A DNA stretch of 64,000 bases. It comes from Franzmannia qiaohouensis. GTDB lineage: Bacteria; Pseudomonadota; Gammaproteobacteria; Pseudomonadales; Halomonadaceae. Position numbers and translations under genes: made by a program. Below, piece after piece: positions 19,413 through 28,520 of the stretch. The DNA lies in NCBI RefSeq assembly GCF_031451695.1, contig NZ_JARWAM010000012.1, forward strand, positions 1 to 64,000. The letters run 5' to 3'. Positions within the stretch are counted from its first letter, which is position 1. Each line of letters opens with the position of its first letter. The notes below the pieces were generated by a model. The model searched no databases, had not been told where the DNA came from, and saw only the letters and a list, made by a program, of their open reading frames with translations.

Positions 19413-20300
19413 TTACGAGGCGTCGCTCGTCACGTACTCCACGCACTCCAGCGACTCGGTGGCAGTGACGATCTGCTCCAGCTCGTCGCAGAAGGCGCTC
19501 AATGCTTCACTGGCATGGCCCGGTGTGCGGTGCAGCTCGATGTCGACATGCCCGAGTTCCGGCAGCCCTTCGTCGGCGCCGACGATACGACACCCGTGTG
19601 GCACGCTGCGCGGGGTCTTCACCGTCAGCGCCAGGCCGGCCTGCACCGGCAGGTTGATGCCAGTGGGGGACTGGCTCGAGTAGCGCACGTCCCAGCGGCG
19701 GTCCTCGCGGCCCAGGGCGGCGAAGGCGTGGGCGCGGAAGATGCAGCCCTCGGGGTTGAGCGCCAGGGGGAGCGTCTCCCAGGCATCGAGCCGCGTGTGC
19801 TCGGCGACCACCCACACCAGCGGCTCGCGGCCGAGCAGTTGGCCCGACTGGGTCGGCATATGGCGGATCGCCAATACCACGTCCAGCAGCCCCTCCTGAA
19901 AGGCGTGCACCTGGGCGGCGCTGATGTCGCACACCACCTCCAGGCGCACGTCCGGATAGCGCGCGGCGAAACGCGGCAATAGCTCCGGCAGGTAGGTGCT
20001 GGCCTGCTCCTCCGAGGTGCCCAGGCGTATCAGCTCGCCCTTGCGCTCGGCGCCCATTACCTGGATCGCTTCATCCTGCAGCTTGAGTATGTGCCGTGCA
20101 TAGGGCAGCAGGCGGCCGCCGGCCGGGGTCAGGATCACGCTACGGCTGGTGCGCTCGAACAGCGCCTCGCCCATGCGGTCCTCGAGGCGCTTGATCTGCA
20201 GGCTTACCGCCGACTGGGTGCGGTGCAGCACCTTGCCGGCGGCACTGAATCCCTCGCATTCGGCGACGGTGACGAAGGCGCGCAGCAGGTCGGTGTCCAT
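19413..20300 (-). CDS. LysR family transcriptional regulator of the divergent catabolic operon
   Basis: This is a standard 295-aa LysR protein: winged helix at residues 1-60 (LLRAFVTVAECEGFSAAGKVLHRTQSAVSLQIKRLE) and a periplasmic-binding-like effector domain after residue 90. It is divergent from the 2OG oxygenase gene, with about 105 bases between the start codons, the usual LysR arrangement for controlling the neighbouring operon in answer to a pathway compound. CATTCATT at 20336-20343 recurs, inverted, before the AGCS gene (19334-19341), which hints that both are targets. Confidence 0.88.
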   Translation of the reverse strand: MDTDLLRAFVTVAECEGFSAAGKVLHRTQSAVSLQIKRLEDRMGEALFERTSRSVILTPAGGRLLPYARHILKLQDEAIQVMGAERKGELIRLGTSEEQASTYLPELLPRFAARYPDVRLEVVCDISAAQVHAFQEGLLDVVLAIRHMPTQSGQLLGREPLVWVVAEHTRLDAWETLPLALNPEGCIFRAHAFAALGREDRRWDVRYSSQSPTGINLPVQAGLALTVKTPRSVPHGCRIVGADEGLPELGHVDIELHRTPGHASEALSAFCDELEQIVTATESLECVEYVTSDAS

Positions 20301-20406
20301 GATCTATGAGCTCCTGAAATGCGTTTTATCTTAACCATTCATTTCTATTATCGAACCTGCCTCTCTACCCTGTCCAATACGCTAGCCAATGGCAGGAGTC
20401 ATCAAC

Positions 20407-21297
20407 ATGCACGCCACCGCCCCCCGCAACGACGACAGTTCATTTAACGGCCTCGACGGGCTGATCGACTTGGTCCGCTACCCCATCGAGGACCTCGACA
20501 GCGCTGCCGGCAAGGCATTGATCGAGGAGTGCCGCGCCCAGCTCGCCGACGATGGCTGCGTGGTACTCAAGAATTTTGTGCCCGCCGCGGCCCTGGAACG
20601 GCTCGAGCGTGAGACCGAACGGCTGTCGCCGGAGGCCCACTACAACCAGACCGAGACCAACCCCTACAACAGCGATGGCGACCCCGAGCTGCCGGCCACG
20701 CACCCCAAGAATCGCTTTGACGATCGCACCAACGGCTTCGTCGCCGGCGACCGCATCGGCAGCGAGACCATCATTCGCCAGGTCTACGAGCACGCCGGTT
20801 TCCAGCGCTTCATTGCCAGCGTGGTCGGCATGCAGGAGATCCATGAGTACGCCGATCCGCTCGCCGGCCTGGTGATCAACGTGCTGCGCGAGGGTTGCCA
20901 GCACCCCTGGCACTACGACACCAACGAATTCATCGTCACCATGATGACTCGTCAGTCCCACGGCGGCGGGCGCTTCGAATACGCGCCCGGCATTCGCAGC
21001 CCCGAGGGCGAGAACTTCGCCGCCGTCGAGCGAGTGCTCGACGGCGACCGCGCTCGGCTCACCTCGCTGGCGCTGGAGCCCGGCGACCTGCAGATCTTCT
21101 TCGGCCGCTACTCGCTGCACCGCGTGACCCCGGTGGAGGGCGACAAGGAGCGCCATACGGTGATCTTCGCCTATGCCAAGGAGCCCGGTTTCATCGGCCG
21201 CCCCGAGCGTGCCCAGCGTATCTTCGGGCGCATGGCGCCGATCCACGAACAGCTCCTGCGCGAAGGCATGACGCGCACCGACAACCTGGCCGATTGA
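20407..21297 (+). CDS. Fe(II)/2-oxoglutarate-dependent oxygenase (HalD/ArpA-like family)
   Basis: The 296-aa protein contains a double-stranded beta-helix with the facial triad His169-x-Asp171 (HYD) and His238 (SLHRVTP), and Arg249 as the likely 2-oxoglutarate anchor. Relatives include ArpA-type proteins and, in a side branch, amino-acid halogenases that lack the Asp. The Asp is present here, so a hydroxylase or demethylase is expected rather than a halogenase. The ATG at 20407 follows GCAGGAG with eight-base spacing; an in-frame ATG at 20389 lies upstream of that site. It is the first gene of a three-gene operon with the M24 enzyme and MmsA-like dehydrogenase. Confidence 0.85.
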   Translation: MHATAPRNDDSSFNGLDGLIDLVRYPIEDLDSAAGKALIEECRAQLADDGCVVLKNFVPAAALERLERETERLSPEAHYNQTETNPYNSDGDPELPATHPKNRFDDRTNGFVAGDRIGSETIIRQVYEHAGFQRFIASVVGMQEIHEYADPLAGLVINVLREGCQHPWHYDTNEFIVTMMTRQSHGGGRFEYAPGIRSPEGENFAAVERVLDGDRARLTSLALEPGDLQIFFGRYSLHRVTPVEGDKERHTVIFAYAKEPGFIGRPERAQRIFGRMAPIHEQLLREGMTRTDNLAD

Positions 21298-21337
21298 ACC
21301 CTCGTTTCGAGCCGATCGCACCGCATAGAGAGATTCC

Positions 21338-22621
21338 ATGAGCATAGTAGAATTCGAGAACCTGTCCGATAACGAGCCCGACAAGATCCCGGTGGTGCCT
21401 TCGGCGCCGATGGCCAACGGCGACAGCATCCCCACCGCCTTCGACCCCAAGCGGCTGCGCGCCGGGCGCCTGGCGCGCCTGCGCGGCATGATGGCCGAGC
21501 AGGGCTATGCCGCGGTGGTGCTGTTCGACCCCTACAATCAGCGCTATGCCACCGGCTCGCGCAACATGTTCGGCTATTTCCTGCGCAACTCCTCGCGCTA
21601 TATCTACGTGCCGCTGGACGGGCCGATCATCCTCTTCGAATATCCCGGCAGCGCCCACGTCTCCACCTGGCTCGAGACCATCGACGAGGCGCGCACCTCC
21701 AAGGTGGTGTGGTCGGCGGTCAACCAGCGCGACAACCTCTCCAGTGACCCCTTCGGCGTCGAGATCGCCGAGCTGATCGAGGCCCATGGTGGCGGCAACA
21801 AGAAGATCGGGCTCGACCGCTGCGCGCTCAACCTGGCGCGCTCGCTGGAGGCCCAGGGGCTCGACGTCTACGACTGCATGCAGGACACCCTGCACTGTCG
21901 GCGCATCAAGACGCCGGAGGAGATCGCCTGCCTGGCTCAGTCGATGGCCGGCAGCGAGGCCGCGGTGGCCGAGGTGGAAGCCGCCATCAAGCCGGGTATG
22001 CGCGAGAACGATCTGTTCGCGATCCTCTACGGCGAGGTAATCCGCCAGGGTGGCGAGTTCATCGAGACCCGGCTGCTGTCCTCGGGGCCGCGCACCAACC
22101 CCTGGTTCAATGAAGCCAGCGACCGGGTGATCCGCGCCGGCGAACTGGTCGCGCTGGACACCGACACCATCGGCTGCCACGGCTACTACTCGGACTTCTC
22201 GCGCACCTTCCACGTCGGCCCCGGCAGGCCCAGCGGCTATCAGCAGAGCCTCTACCAGATGGCCCATGAGCAGGTGCACCACAACATGGCGATCCTCAAG
22301 CCGGGCATGAGCTATCGCGAGATCGCCGAGAAAGCCTGGAAGATCCCCGAGCGCTTCCTCGACCGCCGCTACCCGTCGATCATCCACGGCGTGGGCATGC
22401 ATGGCGAGACGCCGCTGGTTGCCCACCACATGGATTTCGACCGTTTCTCCAAGGACGGTATCCTCGAGCCCGGCATGGTGGTCTCGGTGGAGAGCTATAT
22501 CGGTGAGGTCGACGCCGCCGACGGCGTCAAGCTTGAGGAGGAGGTGCTGGTCACCGAGACCGGCATCGAAAAGCTCAGCGGTTATCCCTTCGATGATGTG
22601 CTGCTCGGCCGCCACTTTTAA
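21338..22621 (+). CDS. M24 'pita-bread' family enzyme, DddP-like
   Basis: The 427-aa protein has an N-terminal creatinase-like domain (FDPYNQRYATGSRNMFGY) and a C-terminal M24 domain. The metal-ligand set is Asp274/Asp276 (ALDTD), Asp286 (SDFSRT), His350 (HGVGMHG), Glu385 (VSVESYIGE) and Glu400 (VKLEEE). The stretch GGEFIETRLLSSGPRTNPWF is very close to the DMSP lyase DddP as I remember it. The Asp proposed as catalytic base in DddP, six residues after the His, is Gly356 here, so DMSP cleavage should not be assumed. An aminopeptidase, creatinase-type hydrolase or another lyase remain possible. Confidence 0.82.
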   Translation: MSIVEFENLSDNEPDKIPVVPSAPMANGDSIPTAFDPKRLRAGRLARLRGMMAEQGYAAVVLFDPYNQRYATGSRNMFGYFLRNSSRYIYVPLDGPIILFEYPGSAHVSTWLETIDEARTSKVVWSAVNQRDNLSSDPFGVEIAELIEAHGGGNKKIGLDRCALNLARSLEAQGLDVYDCMQDTLHCRRIKTPEEIACLAQSMAGSEAAVAEVEAAIKPGMRENDLFAILYGEVIRQGGEFIETRLLSSGPRTNPWFNEASDRVIRAGELVALDTDTIGCHGYYSDFSRTFHVGPGRPSGYQQSLYQMAHEQVHHNMAILKPGMSYREIAEKAWKIPERFLDRRYPSIIHGVGMHGETPLVAHHMDFDRFSKDGILEPGMVVSVESYIGEVDAADGVKLEEEVLVTETGIEKLSGYPFDDVLLGRHF

Positions 22622-22638
22622 TCAGGATTGACCGTTTC

Positions 22639-24141
<1,503 letters not shown>

Positions 24142-24145
24142 CTGC

Positions 24146-24177
24146 TCGCCCCGTACGCTGACAAGCGTGCGGGGCGA
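24146..24177 (+). other. Long hairpin after the mmsA-like gene
   Basis: TCGCCCCGTACGCT pairs with AGCGTGCGGGGCGA (14 pairs, one G-T) around GACA, starting five bases beyond the stop codon. A T-run is missing, so it may stabilise the transcript's 3' end or act as a weak terminator of the operon. Confidence 0.5.
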
Positions 24178-24271
24178 ACAGCGCCTTACCGATGGCGAGA
24201 GTTCCGGACAAGACGTTTCACACGCCGCGTGTTAGCTTTCGGTGTTCCACTGATTTGCCGGCAGGATGCTC

Positions 24272-24889
24272 ATGTCCCTGGAAAGCGCGCTGTTCTATCT
24301 CTTTGCCATCTTCGTCTTCGCCGTGACCCCGGGACCCGGGATCTTCGCCTTGCTGGCGCGGGGAATGGCGTCTGGTGCGCGCTCCTGCGTCTCCCTGGCC
24401 CTGGGCATGACAGTGAGTGACCTGATCTACCTGCTGCTGGCCTTCTACGGCCTGGCCGCCATCGCCGAGAACTGGAGCGAGGCGTTTACGCTGGTCCGCT
24501 ATCTCGGCGCTGCCTACCTGTTCTATCTGGGCTGGAAGATGTGGACCGCCCCGGTAAAGGCCGAACCGCTGGCCCCGGAACAGCGGCGCGTGGATGTCGT
24601 TAAAGGCTTCCTGCAGGGCTTTCTGATCTCTGCCTCCAATCCCAAGGTGATCCTCTTCTATATCGCTTTTCTGCCTACCTTTATCGATCTTACCGTGCTG
24701 GGCAGCGCCGACATGGGGCTGGTGGTCGGCCTCACCTTCATCGGGCTGATGACAGGGCTGATGCTGGTGGCGTCCGGCGCCTCCAGTGCACGCCGCTTTC
24801 TGCAGACCGAGCGCGCCATGAAAGGCGCCAATCGCTCCGCCGGCTCGCTGATGGTCGCCGCCGGGGCATTCCTGGTCGCCAAGGGCTGA
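24272..24889 (+). CDS. LysE/RhtB family amino-acid exporter
   Basis: The 205-aa inner-membrane protein has six predicted helices. It shows the LysE signatures VTPGPGIFALLARGMASG near the N terminus and GFLISASNPKVILFYIAFLPTF in the middle. Relatives export basic or small neutral amino acids or homoserine/threonine. GGCAGGA fits the ATG at 24272 better than the ATG at 24266. It follows the catabolic operon in the same direction after 130 bases with a hairpin between, so it is probably a separate transcript. Confidence 0.88.
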   Translation: MSLESALFYLFAIFVFAVTPGPGIFALLARGMASGARSCVSLALGMTVSDLIYLLLAFYGLAAIAENWSEAFTLVRYLGAAYLFYLGWKMWTAPVKAEPLAPEQRRVDVVKGFLQGFLISASNPKVILFYIAFLPTFIDLTVLGSADMGLVVGLTFIGLMTGLMLVASGASSARRFLQTERAMKGANRSAGSLMVAAGAFLVAKG

Positions 24890-24967
24890 GGTGGCTTACG
24901 CTTGCGTGATCCTTCCGGTGTTGACGAAAATGTGGGTTCAAGCGGATGCCTCACCAGAGGAGCAGCC

Positions 24968-25198
24968 ATGGACGTTGACGAAGATAAGTTTGATGAGGCC
25001 GTACTGGCGCTACTGTACTTGACGTTGCACGATCCGGGACGTGCCTGGGAATCCTTCGATTGGGATGCGATGGGAAGGCTGCATGAGAAAAGACTGATCG
25101 AAAGCCCGGTAGGTAAAGCAAAGTCTGTGCTGCTCACCGATGAGGGCTTGAAGGAATCCGAACGTTTGTTTCACAAGCTATTCTCAAAAGATGCTTGA
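24968..25198 (+). CDS. DUF6429 family small protein
   Basis: The 76-aa acidic protein matches the DUF6429 pattern: MDVDEDKFDEAVLALLYLTLHD, a Trp-containing FDWDAMGRLHEK helix and a C-terminal LIESPVGKAKSVLLTDEGLKE segment that looks like a small winged helix. Function is unknown in all members I know. GAGGAG lies six bases upstream of the ATG. Its AT-richer codon choice and the neighbouring DUF1016 gene suggest an accessory patch. Confidence 0.8.
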   Translation: MDVDEDKFDEAVLALLYLTLHDPGRAWESFDWDAMGRLHEKRLIESPVGKAKSVLLTDEGLKESERLFHKLFSKDA

Positions 25199-25336
25199 GC
25201 CTGAGCGTTTTAATGATTAGCGCCCACTGAGCACTCGTTCTTGGCTCGATACGTGCGCTCTACGATCTACCACTACGACATCTTGGTACAGGTACCTGAC
25301 ACGGTATGTGCTGCTAACCGGAAGGATAAGGCTGAT

Positions 25337-26278
25337 ATGAGCGACAAGGCGGTCACCGACCCTGCGCTGGTAGCCGAGCTTCGAGAGCTGATAGATGGTG
25401 CGCGCCAGCGTGCGGCGGTGGCAATCAATGCCGAGTTGACTCTGCTGTACTGGCAGTTAGGCAGCCGTATTTATCGCGAAATCCTGTGCCAGCAGCGGGC
25501 AGATTATGGCGAGGAAAGAGTCTCTGCGCTGCGGAGACAGTTGAGCTGGACCCATATCAAGATCCTGGTCTACCTGGAGGATCCGCTCAAGCGTGAGTTC
25601 TATCTGGAGCTGGCTCAGCTCGAGGGCTGGTCGTCTCGGCAGCTTCAGGAGCGTATCCAGTCGATGCTTTTCGAGCGTAGTGCCATCTCGAAGAAGCCCG
25701 AAGCGACTATCCGCCGAGAGCTCACTACCTTGCGGGAGGAAGGGCAGGCTTCGCCTGCGTTGCTGCTCAAGGACCCCTATTTGCTTGACTTCCTCGGCCT
25801 TAATGACCGCTATCTTGAACGCGATCTAGAAGATGCCATCCTGCGCGAGATCGAACAGTTCCTGCTGGAGTTAGGTGCCGGCTTCACTTTCGTAGGGCGC
25901 CAGCAGCGCATCCAGATCGACGACGAAGATTTTTACATCGACCTACTGTTCTACAACCGTAAGCTGAAGCGGTTAGTGGCCATCGATCTCAAGCTCGGGC
26001 GCTTCAAGGCCGAGTACAAGGGCCAGATGGAACTCTACCTGCGCTGGTTGGCCCGCCATGAACAGGAGGTCGGCGAGAACCCGCCGCTGGGAATCATTCT
26101 CTGTGCTGGCAAGCAGCGCGAGCAAATCGAACTATTGGAACTGGACAAGAGCGGCATCCATGTAGCCGAATACTTAACAGTACTGCCGTCTAGAGAGATC
26201 CTGGAGGCCAAACTGCATCAATCCATGGTCGCTGCCAGGGCGCGGCTGCTGGGAAGCGAGGGCGAACCAAGGAATTGA
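25337..26278 (+). CDS. PDDEXK nuclease domain protein (DUF1016/YhcG), shortened N-terminal domain
   Basis: The C-terminal half is a typical YhcG-type PDDEXK domain: FVGRQQRIQIDDEDFYIDLLFYNRKLKRLVAIDLKLGRF, with IDL and DLK supplying metal and catalytic residues, then GQMELYLRWL and LGIILCAGK. The N-terminal DUF1016_N domain lacks about 36 residues: YGEERVSAL runs straight into RRQLSWTHIK, skipping the segment with SKSNLWRMIRLAEVF in E. coli YhcG. Length 313 aa against roughly 350 usual. Nucleases of this group are linked to restriction or defence-type loci. Activity is uncertain. AAGGATAAGG precedes the ATG. Confidence 0.82.
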   Translation: MSDKAVTDPALVAELRELIDGARQRAAVAINAELTLLYWQLGSRIYREILCQQRADYGEERVSALRRQLSWTHIKILVYLEDPLKREFYLELAQLEGWSSRQLQERIQSMLFERSAISKKPEATIRRELTTLREEGQASPALLLKDPYLLDFLGLNDRYLERDLEDAILREIEQFLLELGAGFTFVGRQQRIQIDDEDFYIDLLFYNRKLKRLVAIDLKLGRFKAEYKGQMELYLRWLARHEQEVGENPPLGIILCAGKQREQIELLELDKSGIHVAEYLTVLPSREILEAKLHQSMVAARARLLGSEGEPRN

Positions 26279-26415
26279 CCTGGCAAATTGAGCAGTACCC
26301 ACAATCTTTCTGCGAGTATTCTGTTGGGAGCAAAGAGTTGGATGATGCATGACCTTGGCGCCAGAAAGGTCTTACTCTGAGGATTACGAACCAGGGTTAA
26401 GAGCACCACGCCGTT

Positions 26416-26970
26416 TCACTGAGCGTGAGAGCCGCTGACGCACTCTCCTTCCGCCTGTACCTCCTCGATCCACGCCAGCCAGGCCTCAGTCAGTCGCTGG
26501 CCGAGTCTTAGTGTGTGCCAGGGCGCGCGCTCGGCTGGTGTTAGCCCCTGTGGGTCGCTGAACCACTCCTGTTCGATGGCCGCATAGGCCTGCATACGTT
26601 CTTCAAGCTGTTCCTGCAGAGCGACGAGCTCCTGCTGGCGGGCGTCGGCCGGCCAGGCGTCCCAGGCGAAGAACTTGGCGAACAGTGGCTGGCGTACGGG
26701 GCTGGGGCCGAGGGGGACAGCCAGCCAGGCATCGAGTTCGGCGCGCCCGCTGGCGGTGATGCAGTAGACCTTGCGGTCGGGGCGCTCGGCCTGGGGCACG
26801 GTCTCGCAGTCGAGCAGCCCTGCGCCGCGCATCTTGTCGAGTTCACGGTAGATCTGCTGGTGGCTGGCCTGCCAGACGTGGGCGAGGCCGGCCTTGAAGC
26901 GCTGCAGTACGTCGTAACCGGTTCCGGGTTCGCGTTGCAGGGTGATCAACAGAACGGCGCGTAGTGACAT
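26416..26970 (-). CDS. PadR family transcriptional regulator
   Basis: The 184-aa protein carries an N-terminal PadR winged helix (MSLRAVLLITLQREPGTGYDVLQRF, QIYRELDKMRGAGLLDCE, DRKVYCITASGRAELDAWL) and a C-terminal helical dimerisation domain typical of the Vir-like PadR subgroup. PadR proteins repress a neighbouring gene until a ligand binds. The divergent DUF2306 gene and two 16-base palindrome-like boxes in the shared promoter make that gene the probable target. The ATG at 26970 is chosen by alignment; upstream codons would cover the operators. Confidence 0.85.
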   Translation of the reverse strand: MSLRAVLLITLQREPGTGYDVLQRFKAGLAHVWQASHQQIYRELDKMRGAGLLDCETVPQAERPDRKVYCITASGRAELDAWLAVPLGPSPVRQPLFAKFFAWDAWPADARQQELVALQEQLEERMQAYAAIEQEWFSDPQGLTPAERAPWHTLRLGQRLTEAWLAWIEEVQAEGECVSGSHAQ

Positions 26971-26993
26971 GCTTGCCTCTGGTTCGGCTTGAT

Positions 26994-27009
26994 ATGTGCA
27001 TAGTTGCAT
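26994..27009. promoter_or_regulatory. Putative PadR operator, promoter-distal box
   Basis: ATGTGCATAGTTGCAT is a near-palindrome inside a wider GATATG...CATATC dyad, 24 bases upstream of the padR start. It shares TAGTTGCAT with the perfect palindrome at 27034. PadR sites typically have ATGT or ATGC arms eight bases apart. Confidence 0.6.
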
Positions 27010-27033
27010 ATCAGGTCGGCGTTGACTAGCATT

Positions 27034-27049
27034 ATGCAACTAGTTGCAT
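27034..27049. promoter_or_regulatory. Putative PadR operator, perfect 16-base palindrome
   Basis: ATGCAACTAGTTGCAT is a perfect palindrome with ATGC/GCAT arms, 24 bases upstream of the DUF2306 gene start at 27074. With the box at 26994-27009 (centres 40 bases apart) it would let one dimer or a pair of dimers shut both divergent promoters. Confidence 0.7.
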
Positions 27050-27073
27050 TTATGCGGGCGGTCCGGAGGCAAC

Positions 27074-27445
27074 ATGACGCTGACGCTGCATCTCACTTCT
27101 TCTCTGCTTGCGCTGGGGGTGGGCGCCCTGGTGCTATGTCTGCGCAAGGGCACGCCGTGGCATCGTTCGTTGGGCGTGGTATGGGTCGCTGCCATGGCGC
27201 TATCAGCGCTCAGTTCATTCTGGCTGGGCGGTGGAGTGCTACCGCTGGTGGGGCACTTGGGGCCGATACACCTGCTCTCGGCATGGGTGCTGGTGGCGCT
27301 GACGGTGGCCGTCGCGACAATCGTTCGCGGCCAAGTGCAACGGCACCGCGAGTGGATGCTGGGCGCCTACCTGGGGCTGCTGGGTGCCTTCGCCGGCACC
27401 CTGATGCCTGGGCGATGGCTGTCGACGCAGTTGGGGCTGTGGTGA
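27074..27445 (+). CDS. DUF2306 family membrane protein
   Basis: The 123-aa protein has four hydrophobic helices. Its pattern HLTSSLLALGVGALVLCLRKGTPWHRSLG, then SSFWL, LGPIHLLSAWVLVALTVA and HREWMLGAYLGLLGAFAGTLMPGR matches the DUF2306 group (two-His membrane proteins of unknown role). GGAGG lies five bases before the ATG. It is divergent from the PadR gene and is its likely target. Confidence 0.8.
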   Translation: MTLTLHLTSSLLALGVGALVLCLRKGTPWHRSLGVVWVAAMALSALSSFWLGGGVLPLVGHLGPIHLLSAWVLVALTVAVATIVRGQVQRHREWMLGAYLGLLGAFAGTLMPGRWLSTQLGLW

Positions 27446-27560
27446 TGGCATGCAGGCTTAACCTGGATTATCGAAGCGAGTTACCCATGTCGTGATAGCC
27501 TGACGGCAGTGCCTCAGTGCCGGCTATTCTCGCCGGCAGTGGTATGGATGGAGTCTCCCA

Positions 27561-27998
27561 ATGAGCGATGCCTTTACCCTCGGTTGCCCCCACTGCCTGG
27601 CGATCAATCGCGTCAGTCCCGCCCGCCTGAGCGATGCGCCCAAGTGCGGCAAATGCAAGCAGCTGTTGCTGAGTCGCGAGCCGCTGGCGCTCACGGCGGC
27701 AAGCTTCTCGGCACTGGTCGAGCGCAGCAGCCTGCCGGTGGTCGTCGACTTCTGGGCCAGCTGGTGCGCCCCATGCAAGATGATGGAGCCGATTTTCGCC
27801 GAGGTTGCTCGCGACCTGACAGCCCACATACGCTTTGCCAAGCTGAATACCGAACAGGAGCGCTCGCTGGCCGGTCGCTTCGGCATCCGCAGCATTCCCA
27901 CGCTGATCGTGTTCCGCGATGGCTACGAAGTGGCCCGTCAGCCTGGGCTGCTGAATGGTGCGCAGCTGCGTGAGTGGCTGCAGCCCCACCTGGTATGA
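27561..27998 (+). CDS. trxC: Thioredoxin 2 (TrxC), zinc-binding
   Basis: TrxC is a cytoplasmic thiol-disulfide reductant induced by oxidative stress in relatives. The 145-aa protein has an N-terminal zinc finger (Cys9, Cys12, Cys29, Cys32 in CPHC and CGKC) and a thioredoxin domain with active site WCAPC (Cys69, Cys72), cis-Pro in SIPTL and the FWASWC block. The usual site is WCGPC, so Ala replaces Gly, which can shift redox potential. Its stop codon overlaps an ATG of the next frame; the DUF393 gene follows 35 bases later. Confidence 0.93.
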   Translation: MSDAFTLGCPHCLAINRVSPARLSDAPKCGKCKQLLLSREPLALTAASFSALVERSSLPVVVDFWASWCAPCKMMEPIFAEVARDLTAHIRFAKLNTEQERSLAGRFGIRSIPTLIVFRDGYEVARQPGLLNGAQLREWLQPHLV

Positions 27999-28033
27999 CG
28001 GCTGCCCCACGGGCATCGAGCAGGGAGAATATC

Positions 28034-28408
28034 GTGTCGCCAACAGGCTCGCTCAAGGTCTATTACGATGGCGTCTGCCCCGGTTGCCGCCGCGACCGAG
28101 CTCGCTATGAACGCTGGGCTGGTGAGGCGGGCGAGCAGGTCACCTGGTGCGATGTGACCACCTATCAGCAGACGCTGCGCGACAAGGGCATCGATCCCCA
28201 GGCGGCGCTGCTGTCGCTGCACGTGGAGGACCATACGGGGCGCATCGTCGACGGCATCGATGCCTATGTGCTGCTGATGCAGCGCGTGCCGCGCCTCAAA
28301 CCGCTGGCCTGGTTGATGGGTCTGCCGGGCGTCAAGGCGCCGCTGACCTGGTGTTACGACCGCTGGGTGCGCAGACGCCTGGCCCGTGAGGGGCGACTGC
28401 CGGATTGA
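28034..28408 (+). CDS. DUF393 thiol-disulfide oxidoreductase-like protein
   Basis: DUF393 proteins have a thioredoxin-like fold and a CxxC-type site near the N terminus, here YYDGVCPGCRR. The rest (ITYQQ-like segment, IDAYVLLMQRVPRLKPLAWL, WCYDRWVRRRLAR) fits the family. The GTG at 28034 has GGGAG six bases upstream and gives 124 aa starting MSPTGSLKVYYDG. An ATG at 27995 overlapping the trxC stop is the alternative. Coexpression with trxC suggests a role in thiol chemistry; the substrate is unknown. Confidence 0.82.
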   Translation: MSPTGSLKVYYDGVCPGCRRDRARYERWAGEAGEQVTWCDVTTYQQTLRDKGIDPQAALLSLHVEDHTGRIVDGIDAYVLLMQRVPRLKPLAWLMGLPGVKAPLTWCYDRWVRRRLAREGRLPD

Positions 28409-28520
28409 TCGCGAAGCGCTTCGCACAGATACCCAACCCCGTGCTCATGCCGCGTTGTCAGATGCGGTATCCTGAGGGCTCTCGCTGCGGCGGGAGACGG
28501 CAATCACCAGGAGCACGAGC

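Noticed and set aside
21338..22621. Naming the M24 gene dddP (DMSP lyase)
   Set aside because: Overall similarity is strong, but the proposed catalytic Asp is Gly, and no acrylate or DMSP-transport gene is nearby.
24146..24177. Calling the hairpin after mmsA a rho-independent terminator
   Set aside because: The stem is strong but no U-tract follows, so it is kept only as a hairpin.
25241..25336. Upstream extension of the DUF1016 gene
   Set aside because: The first 32 codons lack a ribosome-binding site and match no homologue; MSDKAVTDPALV aligns as the true start.
28411..28424. Perfect palindrome GCGAAGCGCTTCGC after the DUF393 gene as a terminator
   Set aside because: No loop-sized spacer and no T-run follow. 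It may be a weak structure only.
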